A stretch of DNA of 64,000 nucleotides from Lantana camara (GCA_037501455.1 CM074855.1:57977001-58041000), one strand, 5' to 3'; numbered from the stretch's first letter, positions 33,942-46,829 are shown. The notes: generated from the letters alone by a model not told the origin. Program-made: numbers and translations.

Positions 33942-36495
33942 TGTAACGCCCCAGCTTTCGGCAATTCAGGTATGAACGACACGTGTGCGTTGAGGGATAT
34001 ATTTTATTTTAATTGTTCATTTCTTTAATTTCCATAGCATGACATTATTTTATAAAATTATATTCTTGATATTTTAGTGAAAATTCATATCATATCATAT
34101 TTTTCGAAATTATCGAACGTGATTGCAATGTGAAATATTTTCTCGAACGTGATTTATTTCCTTTATGTCCTTAATTGCTCATTCGCATGGTTATAGGACC
34201 TAATTGAATTGGACTTGATTGATCAATTAAAATGGGATTTGGACTCAATTGCATAACTTATATAATGAAGGGATTTATTAGCAAATTGGCCATCTCTTCT
34301 CCTTCTTGATCAACAACATCACGTAGCATCTCTTTCTCATTCATACAAATATTTCAAACTTTGTTCTTTCTTTTCCTCCTTCAACCGAGAGCAAACCCTT
34401 GTGAGGGAGAGGAAGATTTCATCCATTCAAGCTAATAATTGTGGGTTTTGGGATCATACAAGCTTCATCATCATCATCCCTTCTTCTCTTCTTCCATTTC
34501 TTTCTCTTGAGGTAATTATGGAGAATGGATGATTTTCTTGTAAAAATGGTATACTTAGGGTTTTGTTATACATTGGTCATATTGTGTATTGATTGTTGGA
34601 AATATGTATGTGAGCTTTGAGCTCAAGTTTGATGCATATAACTTGTGAATTATGGACTTGAAGCATGAATGAATATATGGGTTTCAAATGATGGATTATT
34701 GATGATCTAATGTGCAAATATGTGTTTTTATGATTTGTTATTGATCAATATACATGCTAGCATATTTATTGTATCTCATATTGGCATTTAAACTTGGCTT
34801 GAAGCCATTTTTGTGGTTATTTGTGGTGATTGCCATGGCTGCTCTGTTTCTGCTCTGCATTCTTTTGCTCACGTATTCTGGGAACGGCCCTTCCCAGCCC
34901 CAGTTCAAAACTGGAACGGCCGTTCCCATGATGCTGAGACTCAGGCCAGCGAGACTGGGAACGGCCGTTCCCACTTTGGCCTGTGAGCCGGAACGGCCAT
35001 TCCCAGCCCAAAACGCATTTTTTCATTTTAAAACGCTGGCGCGCGTTTTCTGAGCCATGGGAACGGCCCTTCCCATTTTCAAGGGAAGGCCGGAACGGCC
35101 GTTCCCACGGCGATTGTAGAGCAAAAGCTACTGCATAAAATTAAAAATTTAGCACCATCCTCCAATCATTTATTTGACCCCTAATTGATGTTATATGATC
35201 GTATACATGTTGAAACGCAATATTTTCAAGGTGCATTGTATTTTTCCCGTCGTTTCGTCGCATTTTGCCGTTCGTCATATTTGGTACATTTTGAGTCGTG
35301 TTTCACGGACAATTGTCTTTCTTGCACAGACCAGCTTCCTGGTGACGAGGAGCAGGCCCCGTGAGCTGTTTCCTTGAATTATTTTTGGGTCGACAGGTGA
35401 GGTTTAATTTTAGATACATAGGACCCGTACAACCCTATGTGATATTCTAAGCCAAAAAACCTATATTTATACTTATAGTTTTCAAATGAGATTGGTTTTC
35501 AAGTGTTTTATCGAAATATATCGAAGAAATTGATTGATTGATTGATTGGGCGAGTATTGTATTGCACTGTGGGCCCGAGGGTAGTGACTCGAGCCAACCG
35601 GGAAAGCATGGGCTGACGGGTAACTCGAGAGCTATCCTCACCAAATTGGGATGACCCCTGAACCCTCTAGGAGATTAGGGGAGGAAGGAGTTCCGGGCTT
35701 AGGGATTCATGTACCCTCTGCCCAGATTGATTGGATGGTGGGGCCTTGCAATCCCACCATCACCCGGAGGAAGAAGGCGTTATTGAAACTGCTAATTGTG
35801 CACATTAATGAATTGCTTGATCACCTAATCACTTAATAATTGATTGATTGATTGTACACAGTCGGTGTAAGGTTGGAGAATTGCCCCACTCGTCGGGCCA
35901 CTATTGATTGTATTGAATTGATTGAATTAAAATTGGATTAGTTGTAATCTCGGGCGATAGTATCTCTTTTAACCTATTAGATTGTATTGGTTTCCAAAAT
36001 TATTACCCGAGGTTATAGCTTGCATGTATGTGCGCTTATATTTATTTATACCCCTCGCTCAGTCCGTGTTGGACTGACACCTCAACTTTTCAGTGTTTTG
36101 CAGGGCGTGCTAGGCGGGAATTTAGAGTCACGTAGTCTTTAAATTTGGGTCTAGCACACTTCATTCCCACATTTTGTATGTATAGTTATTTGGGATATTT
36201 TGTATTGCCTTGATATATTACCGGGAGATGATCATGTATTGACAGTGTAAATGATGGTACATATAAGTAAATAAATAAATATGGTATCTATACGTATCGA
36301 ATGAATGTTATTGCTTCCGCTTTTAATACTCTGTCTTACATTGGTTGGTTTTAAATTGAGGGTACCCGCCTAGCCTTGAGTCATTTTATTGTCTCCCGTT
36401 CGCTGTAGCTTTGATTCACGTATGGATTGGCCGTTTCATAGGTGGATTGGGGCTATAGTGCGGGGGATGTGGTGCCTGGCGTTCCGGGTGCTACA
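33942..36495 (+). repeat. Element D LTR shared by the two units
   Basis: A 2554-bp LTR from TGTAACGCCCCAGC to GGGTGCTACA. It has the same length as the right LTR and, by eye, about nine single-base differences from it. A possible TATA box lies at 34259-34265 (TATATAA). It contains the palindrome array (34880-35106). No gene; ORFs of 60-99 codons overlap the array or are unrecognisable. Confidence 0.93.
34880..35106. repeat. Array of six 16-bp palindromes, D left LTR
   Basis: Copies at 34880, 34913, 34957, 34990, 35059 and 35092. Centre spacing is about 32, 45, 32, 70 and 32 bp, again three pairs. The copy at 34957-34972 is the perfect palindrome GGGAACGGCCGTTCCC, and those at 34913 and 35092 are perfect over 14 bases. 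Confidence 0.9.
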
Positions 36496-36503
36496 TCCTA
36501 CGG

Positions 36504-36515
36504 TGGTATCAGAGC
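36504..36515 (+). other. Element D primer-binding site
   Basis: TGGTATCAGAGC, eight bases after the LTR end; initiator-Met tRNA primer. The 36516-36746 leader holds no ORF of note. Confidence 0.9.
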
Positions 36516-36746
36516 TCGGTTGCAAAACCGGGTCTCTAGTGTCGTGTCTTGTGAGTCTAGGTCGCACGGCATAGGAACTAATTGTCAATTTGAGAGTCTT
36601 GCATTGTTATTTGATACTTGAACCTACTTGACTTATGTGAAGTTGGGGTGATTTGTTAAATTTCTGAACTTATGTGCAATTTGTGAATTATTTGCACACA
36701 TTGGCATTGACTAACCGAACACGCATAATAGTGACTTGATTTCAGG

Positions 36747-39700
36747 ATGGCTCGCGATAGATATCATCGACATCATCGCAGGGAGAGATCACCACCTCCT
36801 CCTCCACCTCCTCAGGCTCAGCCACAGGACTTTATGAACGCAGTGGTGGGTCTTATTGACCAGAGAGTTCGTGATCATGTTCCACCACCGCCACCAGTTG
36901 CACCACCACAGCCTGGAGGCCAGATTTCAGCTGCTTTCAGGGAGTTTCAGAACCAGCATCCTCCCAAATTTTACAAAGGAAATGATATTCAGGCCGAGCA
37001 GTGGCTTAGGGAGATCGAGAGGGTTTGGGAGCTCATTCCTTGTGAGTCTCAGGAGAGGGCCCGTTGTACCATTTCTTTGATTCAGGGTGAGGCCTATTCC
37101 TGGTGGGAGAGTGCCCGGATAGTGTTAGAGGCAGCAGGTGAGGAAGTTAATTGGGAGGTGTTTGTCAGAGAGTTCAGAAACAAGTTCATTCCTCCATCTT
37201 CTCGTACTAGAAGATTGAAGGAATTTACAGAGCTCAAGCAGGGAAGCCGGTCAGTTTCAGAGTATATCGCTGAGTATGAGAGATTGTCCCGCTATGCTCC
37301 TAATATAGCGAGTGATGATTTCCATAAGGCGATGCAGTTTGTTCAGGGCCTTAGACCGGATATTCAGGCAGCGATTGAGGCGGTCAACACGAGCACGTGG
37401 GCAAAGGCTACCAAGAAGGCTCTATTGGTTGAGGATTCAGTGAATGCGAGGCGATCTACCTACCGTTCAGGTTCAGGTTCGGGCTCAGGTTCAGGATCGG
37501 GATTCAGGGGTTCTGGACCAGGTTTCAGAGGTGCCGGATCCGGGTATAAGGGTTCTGGCTCGGGTTCTGCTTCAGGCAAGAGGCCGATGGTATATTCTTC
37601 TCCACCACCAGCTCCACAGGGCCCAGGGAAGAAGCCCCGACCAGCAGGACCAGTGATTAGAGCTCCAGTTGCTCCAGCTTTGCCACCACTACCCGAGAGA
37701 CCTTATTGTACCTTCTGTGGACAGAGGACACACATCTATGATAACTGCAGGAGGCGTTTGGGTCTATGCTTACTTTGTGGGAGCGATGAGCATTTGGTAG
37801 ATGGTTGTCCGGATCGCAAGATACCCCCACCGGGAGCACCGAGACCACTGATTAGGGCTAGGGCTTATGCTTTGGACGGAGAGCAGCCGGATGTTGATGT
37901 GGATCCAGCCGCGGTAGTTGAAGGTACCATTTGCATACATGGCACGAACATTCATACGTTGTTTGATCCGGGAGCTACTCACTCCTTTCTTTCGAGTGCT
38001 ATATCTGCTTCTTTGTCTTTGCCTGTTTCTCGTTCTTCTGCATGTTATGTGGTTAGTACTCCTTTTGGTGGTAGTTTAGAATCTGATCGGGTGTTCAGAG
38101 AGGTTCCGGTGAGCATCGAGGGTCGGGTTTTCTTGTCAGACTTCATTGAGCTGCCGATGACTTGCTATGGATCTATCTTGGGCATGGATTGGTTGTTCAG
38201 ACATTCTGCTACAGTTGATTGTAGAGCGAAGAAGGTTCAGTTGGGAGCAGATTTGGTAGTAGGTTGGAGTTCCAAGACTGTACCGCTACTTTCTTTTTCT
38301 GAAGCTCACAAGTTGGTTCGAGAGGGAGCCACGGGTTTCATTGCTTATGTTCTCAATAAACCCAAGGATCAGAGTAAGCTGGAAGAGACGGAAGTAGTGA
38401 AGGAATTTCCCGAGGTTTTTCCTGAGGAATTGGATTCTTTACCTCCAGAACGGGAAATTGAGTTTGTGATCGACTTGTACCCTAACGCAGAGCCGTATTC
38501 CAAGACTCCGTATCGTATGGCTCCGGCCGAGTTGAAAGAGTTGAAGACTCAACTTGATGCGTTGTTGGAGATTGGGTACATTAGACCGAGTTCTTCTCCT
38601 TGGGGTGCACCGGTTTTGTTTGTAAAGAAGAAGGACGGGACTTTGAGAATGTGCATAGACTATAGGGAGTTGAACCGGATGACGATCAAGAACAAGTATC
38701 CTCTTCCGCATATCGAGGAGTTGTTTGACATACTTCAGGGTTCGAAAGTCTATTCGAAACTGGACTTGAGACAAGGTTACTACCAGCTGCGGATCCGAGC
38801 AGGGGATATTCCTAAGACAGGATTTAACACTCGGTATGGGCATTATGAGTTTGTTGTGATGCCGTTTGGATTGACTAATGCCCCAGCAGCTTTTATGGAT
38901 ATGATGCACAGGATTTTCAGGCCTTTTCTGGATAAGTTCGTGGTCATTTTTATTGATGATATCCTGGTTTTCTCGAAGTCTGCCGAGGAGCATCCAAGAC
39001 ACCTTCAGTTGGTATTGAGGACTTTGAAGGAGCATCAGTTGTTTGCCAAGTTTAGCAAGTGTGAGTTCTGGATTGACAGGGTGTCATTCTTGGGTCACGT
39101 GATTTCGGGCAACGGTTTGGAAGTCGATCCTTCCAAGATTGAGTCGGTGTTGAAGTGGGAGAAACCTAGGAATGCCTCTGAGATTAGGAGTTTCTTGGGT
39201 TTGGCAGGTTATTACCGGAGGTTTGTGAAGGATTTCTCCAAGTTAGCAGCTCCTTTAACCCGGTTGACGAAGAAGAATGTGAAATTTGATTGGAATGAAG
39301 AATGTGAGAAGAGTTTCACTTTCTTGAAGGAGAAGTTAGTGTCTGCTCCAGCGTTAGCCCTTCCGGAAGGTTCTGAAGGATATGCTGTTTATACGGATGC
39401 TTCTAAGGAAGGCTTGGGATGTGTGTTGACTCAGAAGGGTAAGGTAATTGCTTATGCATCCCGGAAGTTGAAAGAGCATGAGAAGAATTATCCGACACAT
39501 GATCTTGAGCTTGCTGCCGTAGTCTTTGCACTTGGAAAGTGGAGACATTATTTGTACGGGGTGTCCTTCGAGATTTTCACCGACCACAAAAGCCTCCAGT
39601 ATTTGTTCACTCAGAAGGATTTGAATATGAGGCAACGGCGTTGGATGGAAAGGTTGGAAGATTATGATTGCACGATCAAGTACCATCCCGGCAAAACCAA

Positions 39701-41288
39701 CGTGGTCGCCGATGCACTTAGTAGGAAAGCTAGTGTGTCGAGCTTGGAAGTGGGTGAAAGCAGTGGAATCGAGCCAATTGTTTTAAAGGCTCGAGTTTCT
39801 AATATTTCGGTCCAACCAGAGTTGAAACACAAGTTGTTTGAGGCTCAGAGTACAGATTTGGAAGTTCAGAGATTGGTAGCTAAGGCAAGAGCTGATCCAG
39901 AGTGTCCATTCGGGTTCGATGAAACCGGTCTTCTTCGTTTCAAGAACCGAGTGGTTGTACCCGAAGAGTTGAAACGGGTGTTGCTCGAGGAAGCTCACAG
40001 ATCGGCTTATTCTATCCACCCCGGAGGAAACAAGATGTATAAGGATTTAAGGCAATATTATTGGTGGCGTGGATTGAAGAAAGATGTGGCCGAGTTTGTG
40101 AAGCATTGTCTCACTTGTCAGAAAGTGAAAGCCGAGCATCAGAAACCGGGAGGTCTTCTTCAGCCGTTACCTATTCCTGAGTGGAAGTGGGAACAGGTGA
40201 CGATGGATTTCGTGTCCGGATTACCTAAGGTGAAAGGTGGATTCGATGGGATTTGGGTGATTGTGGACCGTTTGACGAAGTCTGCACATTTTCTACCGGT
40301 TCGGATGTCGTATAAGATTCGCAAGCTAGCCGAGCTTTACAACCGGGAGATTGTTAGACTTCACGGGATTCCGGTCAGTATCGTTTCAGACAGAGATCCA
40401 CGGTTCACTTCGAGGTTGTGGCGTGAATTGCAAGAGGTTTTGGGTACGAAGCTCCAGTTTAGTACAGCTTTTCATCCTCAGACAGATGGTCAGTCCGAGA
40501 GATTAATAAGGTATCTCGAGGATTTGCTTCGAGCTTGTTCTTTGGATTTTCAGTCTTCTTGGCATGATCAGCTACCTTTGATTGAGTTCGCGTACAACAA
40601 CAGTTTTCAGGCTTCGATTGGAATGGCACCGTATGAGCTACTTTATGGACGGAAGTGTCGTTCTCCGTTGTTCTTTGACTTGGAAGAGTGGAAGTGGACT
40701 AAGCAGGAAGGTGTTAAGAAAGGTGAGAAATTGGAAAAACCTTCCAAGGCCGTTGAAGCTATGATTGAGAAAGTCCAATTAATAAAACAACGGATGAAAT
40801 CAGCTCAGGACAGACAGAAGAGCTACGCCGATCGTCGCAGAAGGGATCTCGAGTTTGAGGTTGGAGACAGGGTATTCTTGAAGGCATCTCCACGTAAAGG
40901 ATTTGCTCGGATTGGGAAAGGAGGTAAACTTAAACCTCGTTATTTAGGTCCTTATGAGATTTTGGAAAGAATTGGAGAAGTTGCTTACAGATTGGACCTA
41001 CCACCGAGCCTCACGGGGATTCATAATGTATTTCACGTGTCTCAGCTGAGGAAATACTACCCCGATGAAACCGAGATCATTCCTGTTGAAGAAGTGGAAT
41101 TGGAACCGAGTCTTACCTTTGTTCAGAAACCGGTTAAGATTTTGGATAAGAAGTTTCAGGAGTTAAGAAACCGGAGGATTCCCATGGTTAAGGTTCTTTG
41201 GAGAAGTGATAAGACCGAAGAAGCCACGTGGGAGACCGAAGACAAAATGAGACGGTTCCATCCAGAGTTGTTCCCTTCCGATCAGTGA
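36747..41288 (+). CDS. Element D gag-pol polyprotein, complete (1513 aa)
   Basis: A single uninterrupted ORF beginning [10 protein letters not shown]. Gag core is about residues 60-230, followed by a Ser/Gly repeat linker (240-278) and zinc knuckles at 321-334 and 341-354 (both CX2CX4HX4C). Protease: DPGA at 407-410. RT is about 590-770, with D673 and FIDD 735-738. RNase H has D884, E921, D946 and D989. Integrase has the zinc site H1084, H1091, C1121, C1124 and catalytic D1154, D1215, E1251 (35 residues between the last two). GPYEIL follows at 1401, then a C-terminal chromodomain-like segment (about 1460-1510). The RT, RNase H, integrase order defines Ty3/gypsy. The GPY motif plus chromodomain indicates a chromovirus, most likely the Tekay/Del lineage, which also has long LTRs. 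All catalytic residues are present, so this copy may be active and may supply enzymes to B, C and E-type elements. Confidence 0.95.
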   Translation: MARDRYHRHHRRERSPPPPPPPQAQPQDFMNAVVGLIDQRVRDHVPPPPPVAPPQPGGQISAAFREFQNQHPPKFYKGNDIQAEQWLREIERVWELIPCESQERARCTISLIQGEAYSWWESARIVLEAAGEEVNWEVFVREFRNKFIPPSSRTRRLKEFTELKQGSRSVSEYIAEYERLSRYAPNIASDDFHKAMQFVQGLRPDIQAAIEAVNTSTWAKATKKALLVEDSVNARRSTYRSGSGSGSGSGSGFRGSGPGFRGAGSGYKGSGSGSASGKRPMVYSSPPPAPQGPGKKPRPAGPVIRAPVAPALPPLPERPYCTFCGQRTHIYDNCRRRLGLCLLCGSDEHLVDGCPDRKIPPPGAPRPLIRARAYALDGEQPDVDVDPAAVVEGTICIHGTNIHTLFDPGATHSFLSSAISASLSLPVSRSSACYVVSTPFGGSLESDRVFREVPVSIEGRVFLSDFIELPMTCYGSILGMDWLFRHSATVDCRAKKVQLGADLVVGWSSKTVPLLSFSEAHKLVREGATGFIAYVLNKPKDQSKLEETEVVKEFPEVFPEELDSLPPEREIEFVIDLYPNAEPYSKTPYRMAPAELKELKTQLDALLEIGYIRPSSSPWGAPVLFVKKKDGTLRMCIDYRELNRMTIKNKYPLPHIEELFDILQGSKVYSKLDLRQGYYQLRIRAGDIPKTGFNTRYGHYEFVVMPFGLTNAPAAFMDMMHRIFRPFLDKFVVIFIDDILVFSKSAEEHPRHLQLVLRTLKEHQLFAKFSKCEFWIDRVSFLGHVISGNGLEVDPSKIESVLKWEKPRNASEIRSFLGLAGYYRRFVKDFSKLAAPLTRLTKKNVKFDWNEECEKSFTFLKEKLVSAPALALPEGSEGYAVYTDASKEGLGCVLTQKGKVIAYASRKLKEHEKNYPTHDLELAAVVFALGKWRHYLYGVSFEIFTDHKSLQYLFTQKDLNMRQRRWMERLEDYDCTIKYHPGKTNVVADALSRKASVSSLEVGESSGIEPIVLKARVSNISVQPELKHKLFEAQSTDLEVQRLVAKARADPECPFGFDETGLLRFKNRVVVPEELKRVLLEEAHRSAYSIHPGGNKMYKDLRQYYWWRGLKKDVAEFVKHCLTCQKVKAEHQKPGGLLQPLPIPEWKWEQVTMDFVSGLPKVKGGFDGIWVIVDRLTKSAHFLPVRMSYKIRKLAELYNREIVRLHGIPVSIVSDRDPRFTSRLWRELQEVLGTKLQFSTAFHPQTDGQSERLIRYLEDLLRACSLDFQSSWHDQLPLIEFAYNNSFQASIGMAPYELLYGRKCRSPLFFDLEEWKWTKQEGVKKGEKLEKPSKAVEAMIEKVQLIKQRMKSAQDRQKSYADRRRRDLEFEVGDRVFLKASPRKGFARIGKGGKLKPRYLGPYEILERIGEVAYRLDLPPSLTGIHNVFHVSQLRKYYPDETEIIPVEEVELEPSLTFVQKPVKILDKKFQELRNRRIPMVKVLWRSDKTEEATWETEDKMRRFHPELFPSDQ

Positions 41289-41322
41289 ATCTGGGGACCA
41301 GATTCTTATAAGGAGGGAGGAT

Positions 41323-43876
41323 TGTAACGCCCCAGCTTTCGGCAATTCAGGTATGAACGACACGTGTGCGTTGAGGGATATATTTTATTTTAATTGTTCA
41401 TTTCTTTAATTTCCATAGCATGACATTATTTTATAAAATTATATTCTTGATATTTTAGTGAAAATTCATATCATATCATATTTTTCGAAATTATCGAACG
41501 TGATTGCAATGTGAAATATTTTCTCGAACGTGATTTATTTCCTTTATGTCCTTAATTGCTCATTCGCATGGTTATAGGACCTAATTGAATTGGACTTGAT
41601 TGATCAATTAAAATGGGATTTGGACTCAATTGCATAACTTATATAATGAAGGGATTTATTAGCAAATTGGCCATCTCTTCTCCTTCTTGATCAACAACAT
41701 CACGTAGCATCTCTTTCTCATTCATACAAATATTTCAAACTTTGTTCTTTCTTTTCCTCCTTCAACCGAGAGCAAACCCTTGTGAGGGAGAGGAAGATTT
41801 CATCCATTCAAGCTAATAATTGTGGGTTTTGGGATCATACAAGCTTCATCATCATCATCCCTTCTTCTCTTCTTCCATTTCTCTCTCTTGAGGTAATTAT
41901 GGAGAATGGATGATTTTCTTGTAAAAATGGTATACTTAGGGTTTTGTTATACATTGGTCATATTGTGTATTGATTGTTGGAAATATGTATGTGAGCTTTG
42001 AGCTCAAGTTTGATGCATATAACTTGTGAATTATGGACTTGAAGCATGAATGAATATATGGGTTTCAAATGATGGATTATTGATGATCTAATGTGCAAAT
42101 ATGTGTTTTTATGATTTGTTATTGATCAATATACATGCTAGCATATTTATTGTATCTCATATTGGCATTTAAACTTGGCTTGAAGCCATTTTTGTGGTTA
42201 TTTGTGGTGATTGCCATGGCTACTCTGTTTCTGCTCTGCATTCTTTTGCTCACGTATTCTGGGAACGGCCCTTCCCAGCCCCAGTTCAAAACTGGAACGG
42301 CCGTTCCCATGATGCTGAGACTCAGGCCAGCGAGACTGGGAACGGCCGTTCCCACTTTGGCCTGTGAGCCGGAACGGCCATTCCCAGCCCAAAACGCATT
42401 TTTTCATTTTAAAACGCTGGCGCGCGTTTTCTGAGCCATGGGAACGGCCCTTCCCATTTTCAAGGGAAGGCCGGAACGGCCGTTCCCACGGCGATTGTAG
42501 AGCAAAAGCTACTGCATAAAATAAAAAATTTAGCACCATCCTCCAATCATTTATTTGACCCCTAATTGATGTTATATGATCGTATACATGTTGAAACGCA
42601 ATATTTTCAAGGTGCATTGTATTTTTCCCATCGTTTCGTCGCATTTTGCCGTTCGTCATATTTGGTACATTTTGAGTCGTGTTTCACGGACAATTGTCTT
42701 TCTTGCACAGACTAGCTTCCTGGTGACGAGGAGCAGGCCCCGTGAGCTGTTTCCTTGAATTATTTTTGGGTCGACAGGTGAGGTTTAATTTTAGATACAT
42801 AGGACCCGTACAACCCTATGTGATATTCTAAGCCAAAAAACCTATATTTATACTTATAGTTTTCAAATGAGATTGGTTTTCAAATGTTTTATCGAAATAT
42901 ATCGAAGAAATTGATTGATTGATTGATTGGGCGAGTATTGTATTGCACTGTGGGCCCGAGGGTAGTGACTCGAGCCAACCGGGAAAGCATGGGCTGACGG
43001 GTAACTCGAGAGCTATTCTCACCAAATTGGGATGACCCCTGAACCCTCTAGGAGATTAGGGGAGGAAGGAGTTCCGGGCTTAGGGATTCATGTACCCTCT
43101 GCCCAGATTGATTGGATGGTGGGGCCTTGCAATCCCACCATCACCCGGAGGAAGAAGGCGTTATTGAAACTGCTAATTGTGCACATTAATGAATTGCTTG
43201 ATCACCTAATCACTTAATAATTGATTGATTGATTGTACACAGTCGGTGTAAGGTTGGAGAATTGCCCCACTCGCCGGGCCACTATTGATTGTATTGAATT
43301 GATTGAATTAAAATTGGATTAGTTGTAATCTCGGGCGATAGTATCTCTTTTAACCTATTAGATTGTATTGGTTTCCAAAATTATTACCCGAGGTTATAGC
43401 TTGCATGTATGTGCGCTTATATTTATTTATACCCCTCGCTCAGTCCGTGTTGGACTGACACCTCAACTTTTCAGTGTTTTGCAGGGCGTGCTAGGCGGGA
43501 ATTTAGAGTCACGTAGTCTTTAAATTTGGGTCTAGCACACTTCATTCCCACATTTTGTATGTATAGTTATTTGGGATATTTTGTATTGCCTTGATATATT
43601 ACCGGGAGATGATCATGTATTGACAGTGTAAATGATGGTACATATAAGTAAATAAATAAATATGGTATCTATACGTATCGAATGAATGTTATTGCTTCCA
43701 CTTTTAATACTCTGTCTTACATTGGTTGGTTTTAAATTGAGGGTACCCGCCTAGCCTTGAGTCATTTTATTGTCTCCCGTTCGCTGTAGCTTTGATTCAC
43801 GTATGGATTGGCCGTTTCATAGGTGGATTGGGGCTATAGTGCGGGGGATGTGGTGCCTGGCGTTCCGGGTGCTACA
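41323..43876 (+). repeat. Element D 3' LTR
   Basis: A 2554-bp LTR nearly identical to 33942-36495, preceded by the polypurine tract at 41310-41322. It ends GTGCTACA and is followed by E LTR sequence. The low LTR divergence (about nine of 2554 by eye) makes D the youngest element here. Confidence 0.93.
42261..42487. repeat. Array of six 16-bp palindromes, D 3' LTR
   Basis: Same six copies and spacing as in the left D LTR, displaced by 7381 bp. I see no substitution in the palindromes between the two LTRs. Confidence 0.9.
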
Positions 43877-46829
43877 ACATACATAAATATGCCAATATTT
43901 CATGGCAACTCGCTACAGAATCATAATATATTAGAGTTTTCCGAAATAGCTTACATATGCCTTAATACTTAATTTTTCTTCAAAACCAAGGATGGTCCAC
44001 AAGGTCATAATCATATCATATCCAACACATATCTAATCATACATAGTATATAACCGCATGCAAGGATTGAAATCATCATTTTAAGGCCATAGGTCGCTTA
44101 ACTATACAAAATCCTAAACCTCACCTCGTGAAAGTAGAGTCTGAGAGTGTGAAGGGCCAAACACTCTACACCTCGGGCCCACCGGCACCACCAAACTCTG
44201 TGACAAGACATACAGAAGCCCAGACTTAGACTCTATATGAACCAAACAAGACGCACGGCGTTGCTCAACATGATCATGGTTATGCATAAGTGTTCATGTT
44301 GTGCTTGGATAAGGTGTCGTGGTCATTCAAGGCATATCAATGCTCAATAAGGTCATATTTACAAGCAACCATCACGTAATTCCATATCCAAAGATGCACA
44401 ATTAATTTAGGAAGTCAATGTATTCACAAAATGCATATTAAATCATCCAATGTCGCAGGGTTCAATTTTAATATTAGAATTAAGCATCAAGTTCATGTCG
44501 AGTTATAAAGTGCATAAGTAAGAGCAACTTGATCGTATAAACATACAAAGTTGTTGTGCGTAGATGGCTTGCTTGATACAAATAAAGAGTACATTTAATT
44601 CACTTAAGATCATACTTTACAACTTCACAACATGTTTGGTACACAAGCTCAAGTCACATTCGTAGTTTCATAAATATTACACTTACATCCCCTAAGTTAT
44701 TTATAAAAGTTTAGAATTATTACACATACATCCCCTTAGTTGATTACTAAGCATAATTATTCGTTTAAAGTGTTTATATAGTTATTCCACTAGGAATTAA
44801 TTACTTACAAACATGACAATTATCAATTTATCGTAATTCATAATATACCATTTTCAAGTAGTAAGAGTAAATCAAGATATTACAATTCTAACTCCTATCA
44901 TGCATAAAGTCTCAAGTTGTTTAAGCATCCTTCATGTATCTAAATTTAATATTGGAAACACAATTTACAACAAACATAACATTGAGAACGTCTCAAATTC
45001 ATATAGAGAAATCACAACATGTTCGTTCTTCTAAAATATCATTCAAGTTCATTTAGTCACATAAAAGATTAGTTTCTAGATATTACACTAACACCCCTTC
45101 GTACTTAACAAATAGCGTAAATTCATCACATCGGGATTCAAATTGTAAATCGAAACATTCATACATATCACAATCCATTCAACACATGTTTTCATATACG
45201 ATTAGAATACATCTCGATCAACAAACCAACAATAACCAATTTATTTGCACTTAAAACAATTAATTCAAATAATCACAATTACGCAAAATAATTCGTAATA
45301 AATAGATCGAGTGTCCGATTAACAAACGGAAGGTGGCGTTGAACTCACCACAACGAGACGAACATTCTGACCAAATGCCGCTGGAATGCCACCACTGTAG
45401 CTGCCGGAATTTGGCCGGACCGCCACCGGGCCGCCGCCGAAGGTCGCCGGAAAAATCCCAAAAAATCATTCCTGAATGAAGTCTTCGTGCCCGTTCCGAA
45501 TCCTCAATCAATTTCTGGAAATTCCAAGCCGATTGTCGTAGATCTGAAATCTAAGAGCACGAAAACCCTAAATCTTCAAACTCAAATTACTTCCAAACCG
45601 GTGAACCAAAATACGATCCGTAAAATCCATTGTCTTACCCATGACGAGCTCTTCGAAATCCCTAAGGTATCTCGCCAGAAAAATCCTCGGAGCTAGTGCC
45701 GCCGTTGCACCGCCACTTTGCCGCCGCCGATCCGCCACCAAACCACCGAATCTGGAGTCGCCTGATCACAGGTCACTAGTTCTCGTCGTTCCAAACAACT
45801 TTCGTGAAGAGCCCGAGACAAAAATATGGCCGGAAAAGGCCCCCGTTGGCCGCCGAAGTTTCTGCCGCTGCCGCTACAGTAACTCGCGCAGCCGCAGCGA
45901 GCTTTGGGCGGCGCGTGCGGCTGCTTCGCTGATCCGATGGCCTCGCCGCTGATGTCAAACGAAGAACCTGGAAGTCCTCTGTCTGGGCATGGGGCGCGTG
46001 CATCAAGGAGGTGGCCGGAAACCGCCGCGAAAGGCCGGCGAAGTGGCGGCGGTCCGACACCTCCGCCGCTGCTAATGAAATCTGGCGAAAACTCAGCCAC
46101 CACTCGTTGTTAGGCAGTGAAATTGGTACTCTTGCGTCGGTCTCGCCGAGATAATCGAAATGGACTATTCGTTTGTTGAATTCCGTCGAGAAACGATCGA
46201 GTTATGGGCTCGTAACCGAAGCCGCGATAGTAACCCGCTGGAGAGAGAAAGTGGGAGAGGAGAGAGAGAGAGAGAAAAAGGGATTGAGAGAAATGTGTCT
46301 TGTGCACAAGCTATATACAACCGGGTATCCTTATCGCGTAGCAAGTAATAGCGTGTACAAATAATCGTAAATAAAATTGGTAAAGTCACGAATAAACATT
46401 CAAGCTCCGAATTAATTTTACAAATTAAAATGAAAGAGATAGATTTACCAATTAGAGTTTAATTCAATTTAATTTTAGAAACCTTTCGTACAATTTAACG
46501 ACACTTCGTAAACACATAATTGACAATTAATCTCAAGGAATTCAAGTAAACCGAAATTAAACAAGTTAAGTAACATGATGAATTTAAAATCAACTTGACA
46601 ATTATTTCATGGAATAAATTTGAATTAAATCAAATTATATAGTTAGGGTTAAATATGTTCGTAATTAATCAAGTTGACAATTAATCTTAGAATAATTCGA
46701 ATGAACACATATTAAATTGGATTTACATTAAATCACATAATTCAAGAACTCTTAAATTAAACACGCACAAGTGTAGAGACTTACTTGTAAATGTCATCAG
46801 GATGCCTTTCGAGAATACGGGGCGTCACA
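43877..46829 (-). repeat. Element E 3' LTR, main piece
   Basis: Aligns with 50323-53275 throughout and ends at the LTR start (GGGGCGTCACA on the plus strand). It includes a G+C-rich block with GCCGCC runs (about 45400-46090), the TATA box and the (GA)n/(CT)n tract (about 46256-46316). Overlapping ORFs up to 136 codons in the G+C-rich block exist on both strands and match none of the protein families I know. Confidence 0.9.

Larger units (their letters stand above)
30236..43876 (+). mobile_element. Gypsy element D (Tekay/Del-like chromovirus), tandem form with left end deleted
   Basis: Layout: partial internal region (30236-33941), LTR (33942-36495), full internal region (36496-41322), LTR (41323-43876). 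Two internal regions share the middle LTR, as in tandem elements made by unequal LTR recombination. The first LTR, the leader and the first 290 Gag codons are missing together with part of the E LTR, so a later deletion removed the left end. The right flank continues E LTR sequence. The expected target duplication ACATA (43877-43881) has lost its partner. Confidence 0.9.

Noticed and set aside
36504..36515. tRNA gene at sites matching initiator-Met tRNA
   Set aside because: Only the 3' complementary primer-binding stretch is present next to LTR ends. There is no cloverleaf or A/B box.
38439..40019. Antisense ORFs up to 198 codons inside the D pol region (also 31058-32638)
   Set aside because: They are mirror frames of the conserved RT/RNase H/integrase coding sequence, with no motifs of their own, and are reproduced only because D is duplicated.
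45641..46103. Possible small genes in the E LTR G+C-rich block (also 6090-6395 and 52087-52632)
   Set aside because: Frames exist in both directions and are not consistently preserved among the three LTR copies; no recognised family. Kept only as a finding about composition.
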